A stretch of DNA of 24,885 nucleotides from JASHVB01 sp049522565. Its GTDB lineage: Bacteria > Pseudomonadota > Alphaproteobacteria > Acetobacterales > Acetobacteraceae. The position numbers were made by a program, and so were the translations under genes. Shown here piece by piece: positions 20,273 to 24,885 of this stretch. Under the pieces are notes generated by a model. That model saw nothing but the letters and a program-made list of their open reading frames with translations, had not been told where the DNA came from and did no database searches. The number at the start of each line of letters is the position of its first letter. Position 1 is the first letter of the stretch. The stretch is from NCBI GenBank assembly GCA_049522565.1, contig JBEKNT010000041.1:1-24885 (forward strand), written 5' to 3'.

Positions 20273-21981
20273 CAGAACAGGAAATAGCGTTGCGCCATCG
20301 GCAATACCGTGGCCGGTTCGCAGGTCAGCAACACGCCGTCGGCGCGAACTTCGTAGGTTTCGGGATCGACTTCGATGACCGGCGTTGCGTCATTGTGGAT
20401 CATCGAGCGCTTGCCGATGCCGCCGCGCGTGTTCGCAACCGCCACCAGCCTGCGATGCAGCTTGACCGCATGCGCAACGCCGGCGTCCAGCGCGGCGGCA
20501 GAGACGAAGGTGATGCAGCTTTCCACCATGGCGCGGCCGATGGCGCCGAACATCGGTCGGTAATGCACCGGCTGTGGGGTGGGGATGGAGGCGTTGGGGT
20601 CGCCCATCGGTGCACAGGCAATCGAACCGCCCTTGATCACCAGGTCGGGCTTAACGCCGAAGAAGGCCGGAGACCACAGGACAAGATCGGCGAGTTTACC
20701 CGCCTCAATCGAGCCGATTTCGTTCGCCATACCCTGCGCGATCGCCGGGTTGATGGTGTACTTTGCGATATAGCGCTTGATCCGCGCATTGTCGTTGCCG
20801 TCCCCGTCGCCCGGCAAGGCGCCGCGCTGCATCTTCATCTTGTGCGCGGTCTGCCAGGTGCGGATGATGACCTCGCCGACCCGCCCCATCGCCTGGCTAT
20901 CGGACGACATCATCGACAACGCGCCAAGGTCGTGCAGGATGTCCTCGGCGGCGATCGTCTCCTTGCGAATGCGGCTTTCGGCGAAGGCGACGTCTTCCGG
21001 AATGGCGCTGTCGAGGTGATGGCAGACCATCAGCATATCGAGATGTTCGTCGAGCGTGTTCGCGGTGTACGGACGCGTCGGATTGGTGGAACTCGGCAGA
21101 ACGTTGGGCAGGCTGGCCACCTTGATGATGTCGGGGGCGTGGCCGCCGCCGGCCCCCTCGGTATGGAAGGCGTGGATGGTGCGGCCTTGAAAAGCGGCAA
21201 TCGTGTCTTCGACGAAACCGGATTCGTTCAACGTATCGGTGTGGATCATCACCTGCACGTCGAACCGGTCGGCGACGGACAGCGCGCAGTCGATCGCGGC
21301 CGGCGTCGTGCCCCAATCCTCATGCAGCTTCAGGCAGGCGGCGCCGGCGCGGATCATCTCCTCCAGCGCGGCAGGGCGTGCGGCATTGCCCTTGGCGGCG
21401 AACGCGAGGTTCACCGGCAGGCCCTCGGCTGCCTGCAACATGCGTGCGATGTGCCAGGGGCCGGGCGTACAGGTGGTTGCCGCGGTGCCCGTGGCGGGAC
21501 CGGTGCCGCCACCGATCAATGTGGTGATGCCGGCGGCGATGGCGTCGTCCACCTGTTGCGGACAGATGAAATGAATATGGCTGTCGATGCCGCCGGCGGT
21601 GAGGATTTTGCCTTCTCCCGCAATGATCTCGGTCCCGGGGCCGATGATGATATCGACCTTCGGCTGCACGTCCGGATTGCCCGCCTTGCCGATGCGCGCG
21701 ATGCGCCCGTTGGTGATCGCGACATCGGCCTTCACAATGCCCCAATGGTCGATGATCAGCGCGTTGGTAATCACCGTGTCCACCGCGCCTTGCGCCTGGG
21801 ATGCCTGCGACTGGCCCATGCCGTCGCGGATCACTTTCCCCCCGCCGAACTTGACCTCTTCGCCGTAGGTCGTCAGATCACGTTCCACCTCGATAATAAG
21901 GTTGGTATCGGCGAGACGCACGCGATCGCCGGTGGTGGGACCGAACATGTCGGCATAGGCACGGCGCGTGATGCGGGCCAT
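20272..21981 (-). CDS. ureC: Urease alpha (catalytic) subunit
   Basis: Catalytic subunit of urease (urea + water to ammonia and carbamate), 569 residues, the normal length. Dinuclear nickel site landmarks are all present: GGIDSHIHFICPQQ; CLKLHEDWGTTPAAID with the Lys that becomes carbamylated; VMIHTDTLNESGFVEDT; AFHTEGAGGGHAPDI; the mobile-flap MVCHHLD; and the metal-ligand Asp in SSDSQAMGRVGEV. The start at 21981 was chosen because MARITRRAYADMFGPTTGD is the standard N-terminus and its ATG shares a base with the ureB stop. Upstream in-frame sequence is the ureB gene in another frame. Confidence 0.98.
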   Translation of the reverse strand: MARITRRAYADMFGPTTGDRVRLADTNLIIEVERDLTTYGEEVKFGGGKVIRDGMGQSQASQAQGAVDTVITNALIIDHWGIVKADVAITNGRIARIGKAGNPDVQPKVDIIIGPGTEIIAGEGKILTAGGIDSHIHFICPQQVDDAIAAGITTLIGGGTGPATGTAATTCTPGPWHIARMLQAAEGLPVNLAFAAKGNAARPAALEEMIRAGAACLKLHEDWGTTPAAIDCALSVADRFDVQVMIHTDTLNESGFVEDTIAAFQGRTIHAFHTEGAGGGHAPDIIKVASLPNVLPSSTNPTRPYTANTLDEHLDMLMVCHHLDSAIPEDVAFAESRIRKETIAAEDILHDLGALSMMSSDSQAMGRVGEVIIRTWQTAHKMKMQRGALPGDGDGNDNARIKRYIAKYTINPAIAQGMANEIGSIEAGKLADLVLWSPAFFGVKPDLVIKGGSIACAPMGDPNASIPTPQPVHYRPMFGAIGRAMVESCITFVSAAALDAGVAHAVKLHRRLVAVANTRGGIGKRSMIHNDATPVIEVDPETYEVRADGVLLTCEPATVLPMAQRYFLF

Positions 21982-22289
21982 CAGTCGAGATCTCCCATGA
22001 CGGCGCCGCGGAAACCTTGCACGACGCGGCGGCCACGATATGGCACCAGCGTGACCTCCCGCGTCTGGCCTGGCTCGAAGCGCACCGCGGTGCCGGCGGC
22101 GATGTCCAGCCGCTGGCCGCGCGCGACGGCACGGTCGAACGACAGCGCCGGGTTGGTTTCGGCGAAATGGTAGTGGCTGCCGACCTGGATCGGCCGGTCG
22201 CCGGTATTGGCGACGGTCATCGCGGTGCGCGGCAGACCGGCATTGAGTTCGACATCGCCGGCTTGCGGAAAGACTTCTCCGGGGATCAT
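21981..22289 (-). CDS. ureB: Urease beta subunit
   Basis: 102-residue structural subunit of the (alpha-beta-gamma)3 urease trimer. MIPGEVFPQAGDVELNAG, then VANTGDRPIQVGSHYHFAE, LSFDRAVARGQRLDIAAGTA and REVTLVPYRGRRVV are the family core. A separate short beta gene, rather than a fused gamma-beta, is the usual bacterial arrangement. Its stop shares one base with the ureC start. The 52-base gap to ureA contains a hairpin. Confidence 0.97.
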   Translation of the reverse strand: MIPGEVFPQAGDVELNAGLPRTAMTVANTGDRPIQVGSHYHFAETNPALSFDRAVARGQRLDIAAGTAVRFEPGQTREVTLVPYRGRRVVQGFRGAVMGDLD

Positions 22290-22308
22290 GTGGCACCCTC
22301 ACCCCAAC

Positions 22309-22329
22309 CTCTGCCGCGAAGCGGCAGAG
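22309..22329. repeat. Perfect 9-bp hairpin in the ureA-ureB gap, dispersed-repeat-like
   Basis: CTCTGCCGC-GAA-GCGGCAGAG, preceded by CACCCTCACCCCAACC. This combination resembles the short intergenic repeat with a CCCTCACCCCAACC lead and a GC hairpin seen dispersed in many proteobacterial genomes. It lies between two genes whose products are needed in equal amounts and has no T-run on the transcribed strand, so it is more likely an inserted repeat or an mRNA-processing hairpin than a terminator. Confidence 0.65.
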
Positions 22330-22341
22330 AAAGTGTCGTTG

Positions 22342-22644
22342 TTACCTGATCGGTTCGTGCACGGTCACCAATTTGGTCCCGTCCGGAAACGTCGCTTCCA
22401 CCTGCACGTCGTGGATCATTTCGGCGACGCCTTCCATCACCTGCGCGCGGGTCAGCACCTTGGCGCCGGCCTGCATCAGGTCTGCGACGCTGCGGCCATC
22501 GCGGGCCCCCTCCACGACGAAGTCGGTGATCAGCGCGACTGCTTCGGGATGGTTCAACGTCACACCGCGCTCCAGCCGGCGACGCGCCACCATGGCCGCC
22601 ATGCTGATGAGCAGTTTGTCCTTCTCACGCGGGGTCAGGTTCAT
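22342..22644 (-). CDS. ureA: Urease gamma subunit
   Basis: 100-residue gamma subunit. MNLTPREKDKLLISMAAMVA, ARRRLERGVTLNHPEAVALI, ARDGRSVADLMQ and MIHDVQVEATFPDGTKLVTV are nearly invariant in the family, as is the terminal HEPIR. The ATG at 22644 follows a GAGAGGAAA RBS; a longer upstream frame is a shadow of ureD. It starts ten bases after the ureD stop. Confidence 0.98.
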   Translation of the reverse strand: MNLTPREKDKLLISMAAMVARRRLERGVTLNHPEAVALITDFVVEGARDGRSVADLMQAGAKVLTRAQVMEGVAEMIHDVQVEATFPDGTKLVTVHEPIR

Positions 22645-22654
22645 GCGTTTCCTC

Positions 22655-23500
22655 TCAGCACAGCCACACACGCGGCAGTGGACGCGGCGCGCGCAGCATA
22701 GCCAACGCGGCAATGACTGCGCGGCGCAGCAGGGCGGCGTCGCCGGCAAGAATACGCGCCACCAACATGCCATTCCAGGCACTGACGCCGGCCTCGACGT
22801 CCGCGTCGGCCAGCGCGGCACGCACACCGTCCAGCGCCGCTTCGGCATTCGGTGCGACATGCACCAGCGTCGCCATGGCGCGTGCACCGCCGGCGATCGT
22901 TGCGCGTCGCAACGACGCATCGACCTCGCCCTCCAGCCGCACCGCATCGTGCAGCAGCCAGCGCCCGCCGCGACGCACGCGGAAGCCGTCGCGCAGCCAG
23001 GCCTGGCCAACGCGTTCACCCATCGCCGCGCGACCGAACACCAGCGACTCCACGCCAAGGAACCAGGCATCGTCTGCGAGATCGATGTCCAGCCGGCGGT
23101 CCAGCGCACACCGATCATACAGGATCGTCTCCTGCGGCAGCCATTCGAGGCACGCGCCCGCCGCCACGGTCAGCCGGTTTCGCACGAACGCCGCATCGCT
23201 GCCGGGCAGTGCGCGATAGAACCGTTCCGCTGCCTGCGCAGTAATCGTAGCGCGCGTGCCCTCGCGCAGGGCGAATCCACCGTCCAACCGATCACCGCCG
23301 GCGACGCCCCCGGCTGTGTTCAACATGACCGCCGAGGTCCATTCTTCCTGCTCGACACGCGGAAAGCGCAGCTTCAGGCAGCCGACCTGGCGCAGGTCGT
23401 CCAGCACTGTCAGGTCACCACGCCGCTTGAAAGCCACGCGCAGCTCACCGGCCGCACGTTGCAGGGAGGAAACGTCAGACCGAGAGGCGACGTCGAACAT
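22655..23500 (-). CDS. ureD: Urease accessory protein UreD (UreH)
   Basis: About 281 residues, a beta-helical accessory protein that binds apo-urease and forms the UreD-UreF-UreG activation complex. Recognised from LNTAGGVAGGDRL, TAQAAERFYRA, LEWLPQETILYDRCALDRRL and GESLVFGRAAMGE-type segments. The start is uncertain: ATG at 23500 overlaps the urtE 3' end; a GGAGGAG lies 13 bases upstream of it, closer to an in-frame TTG at 23512. The ATG is preferred. It links the transporter genes to the urease genes in one operon. Confidence 0.95.
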   Translation of the reverse strand: MFDVASRSDVSSLQRAAGELRVAFKRRGDLTVLDDLRQVGCLKLRFPRVEQEEWTSAVMLNTAGGVAGGDRLDGGFALREGTRATITAQAAERFYRALPGSDAAFVRNRLTVAAGACLEWLPQETILYDRCALDRRLDIDLADDAWFLGVESLVFGRAAMGERVGQAWLRDGFRVRRGGRWLLHDAVRLEGEVDASLRRATIAGGARAMATLVHVAPNAEAALDGVRAALADADVEAGVSAWNGMLVARILAGDAALLRRAVIAALAMLRAPRPLPRVWLC

Positions 23501-24173
23501 CCGCTTCGTCAAGCTCCTCCCGCCGCCCGGACAGTACGATGTCGCCGCGGTCCATCACCGCGATCGTCTGGGCCAGCTCCTGCGCGAAATCGTAGTATTG
23601 CTCGACCAGCAGGATGGCCATGTCGCCCTGCGAACGCAACAGCGCGATCACGCGGCCGATATCCTTGATGATGCTGGGCTGGATGCCCTCGGTCGGCTCG
23701 TCCAGCACCAGCAGCTTCGGCTTTGTCACCAGGGCGCGCGCGATGGCCAATTGCTGCTGCTGTCCGCCCGACAGATCGCCGCCCCGCCGGCGCAACATCG
23801 TCTGCAACACCGGGAACAGTTCGAAGATGTGCGGCGGCACACGACGCTCCCCGCGTGGCAAAACCGCAAAGCCGGTCTCCAGGTTTTCCCGCACCGTCAG
23901 CAGGGGAAAGATGTCGCGGCCTTGCGGCACCCAGGCGATGCCACGGCGGGCGCGCTCATAGGTGGGCAGCGGCGTGATGTCCTCGCCATTCCAGCGAATG
24001 GCACCGGCGCTGATCGGATGCGCGCCGACAACCGCGCGCAGCAAGGAGGTCTTGCCGACCCCGTTGCGGCCCAGCAGGCAGGTGACCGCGCCGGTTTCCA
24101 CGGTCAGCGACACCTGGCGCAGCGCGATGGCCGCGCCGTAATGCAGATCCACGCGTTCGACTTCGAGTTTCAT
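23475..24173 (-). CDS. urtE: Urea ABC transporter ATP-binding protein UrtE
   Basis: 232-residue ABC ATPase of the branched-chain amino acid/urea (LivF/UrtE) type. Walker A is GRNGVGKTS, the signature is LSGGQQQQLAIARAL and Walker B is LLVLDEPTEGIQPSII, followed by the switch-His region LLVEQYYDFA. WVPQGRDIFPLLTVRENLETG is characteristic of UrtE. Its ATG overlaps the urtD stop by four bases and it sits directly before ureD, which supports urea as the substrate. It powers uptake across the inner membrane with UrtD and membrane subunits encoded beyond the window. Confidence 0.95.
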   Translation of the reverse strand: MKLEVERVDLHYGAAIALRQVSLTVETGAVTCLLGRNGVGKTSLLRAVVGAHPISAGAIRWNGEDITPLPTYERARRGIAWVPQGRDIFPLLTVRENLETGFAVLPRGERRVPPHIFELFPVLQTMLRRRGGDLSGGQQQQLAIARALVTKPKLLVLDEPTEGIQPSIIKDIGRVIALLRSQGDMAILLVEQYYDFAQELAQTIAVMDRGDIVLSGRREELDEADVRRRLSV

Positions 24174-24885
24174 CGCCCGAGATACACTTCTATGACGCGC
24201 GGGTCGGCGCTGACATGGTCGATCGAGCCCTCGGACAGCACGGACCCTTCGTGCAGCACCGTCACTTTCACGCCCAGCGCGCGGACGAAGGCCATGTCAT
24301 GCTCTACCACCACCACGCTGCGCGTACGGTTGATCTCGCGCAACAACTCCGCCGTTTGCTCGGTTTCCGCATCGGTCATGCCGGCCACCGGTTCATCGAC
24401 CAGCAGCAGTTGCGGTTCCTGCGCCAGCAGCATGCCGATCTCCAGCCACTGCTTCTGGCCGTGCGACAGGTCGGCGGCGCGGCGATGGTGATGCTCGGTC
24501 AGGCGGATGGTGCACAGAATAGAATCGATGCGCTCCCGTTCAGCCGGCGTTTCGCGCGCCCATAGCGTGAAGCGCGGCCTGCGGTCGCCCGCCAGCGCCA
24601 ACAGCAGATTGTCCCAGACAGTGTGCGGTTCGAACACGGTCGGCTTCTGGAATTTCCTGCCGATGCCCAGCGCGGCGATGGCCGGCTCGTCCAGTCGAGT
24701 CAGATCGGTGTCGGGGCCGAATACCACCTTTCCGGTGTCGGGACGGGTCTTGCCGGTGATCACGTCCATCATCGTCGTCTTGCCGGCGCCGTTGGGGCCG
24801 ATCACCGCGCGCATCTCGCCCGGTTCCAGCACCAGCGACAGCGCGTTCAACGCGCGGAATCCGTCGAAGCTGACCGTTACATCAT
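24170..24885 (-). CDS. urtD: Urea ABC transporter ATP-binding protein UrtD (5' end outside window)
   Basis: LivG/UrtD-type ABC ATPase, partial: the frame remains open to the right edge (DVTVSFDGFRALN upstream of an apparent TTG), so the true start is outside. Walker A is GPNGAGKTT, then GIGRKFQKPTVFEPHTVWDN, signature LSHGQKQWLEIGM (SHGQ instead of SGGQ, normal for UrtD), Walker B LLLVDEPVAGM and the switch region VVVVEHDMAFV. The C-terminal VIEVYLGR is typical of the Liv/Urt group. The overlap with urtE shows tight co-expression. Confidence 0.95.
   Translation of the reverse strand, partial: DVTVSFDGFRALNALSLVLEPGEMRAVIGPNGAGKTTMMDVITGKTRPDTGKVVFGPDTDLTRLDEPAIAALGIGRKFQKPTVFEPHTVWDNLLLALAGDRRPRFTLWARETPAERERIDSILCTIRLTEHHHRRAADLSHGQKQWLEIGMLLAQEPQLLLVDEPVAGMTDAETEQTAELLREINRTRSVVVVEHDMAFVRALGVKVTVLHEGSVLSEGSIDHVSADPRVIEVYLGR

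Noticed and set aside
19186..22173. 995-codon plus-strand open frame across ureF, ureE and ureC
   Set aside because: Antisense shadow of clearly real urease genes; composition is Arg/Gly/Asp-rich with no domain signal.
24170..24850. TTG at 24850 as the start of urtD
   Set aside because: The frame continues upstream to the window edge with UrtD-like sequence (VTVSFDGFRALN), so the gene is partial rather than starting at TTG.

Overview
The window is GC-rich, densely packed bacterial DNA, with RBS-led genes, many 1-4 base stop/start overlaps and long shadow reading frames. A complete urt-ure order, SsuC/TauC-type permease, LLM monooxygenases and paired acyl-CoA dehydrogenases suggest an alphaproteobacterium, perhaps Rhodospirillales/Acetobacteraceae. 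That taxonomic guess rests on gene content and style only. No rRNA, tRNA, CRISPR array or insertion sequence was recognised.

Region 1 (1-10108) is a catabolic or accessory region. On the plus strand are the 3' end of an ABC permease gene and a stand-alone MetE C-terminal-like methyltransferase. Facing them on the minus strand are an LLM monooxygenase, a SnoaL-like protein and two near-identical metallo-beta-lactamase-fold hydrolases, tandem duplicates. The convergent gap at 1802-2040 holds two TetR-like operator half-palindromes and a dispersed-repeat-like inverted repeat. A truncated, frameshifted DUF3500 gene remnant follows. Then comes a tight plus-strand operon: a DsbA-fold isomerase of the 2-hydroxychromene-2-carboxylate isomerase family, a second LLM oxidoreductase, and two acyl-CoA dehydrogenase subunits. 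Those two subunits look reciprocally degenerate, as in heteromeric steroid-type dehydrogenases. The set suggests oxidative breakdown of an unidentified hydrophobic or cyclic substrate through CoA thioesters.

Region 2 (10109-18545) is a signalling module. After a 353-bp leader with several small palindromes comes a giant cytoplasmic hybrid histidine kinase of 2121 residues. It carries eleven exact 92-residue HAMP repeats plus a diverged twelfth at the N-side, then GAF, coiled coil, HisKA, HATPase and three receiver domains. The architecture recalls fungal group III (Nik1/Os-1) kinases. Fourteen bases downstream is a second kinase (REC-HisKA-HATPase-REC). No HPt domain and no DNA-binding output is encoded here, so the relay must exit elsewhere. 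This module is the most unusual content of the window.

Region 3 (18542-24885, minus strand) is a urea uptake and hydrolysis operon: urtD (partial at the right edge), urtE, ureD, ureA, ureB, ureC, ureE, ureF, ureG. The urease active-site motifs are intact. Its last gene and the second kinase converge with overlapping stop codons, leaving no room for a terminator between them.
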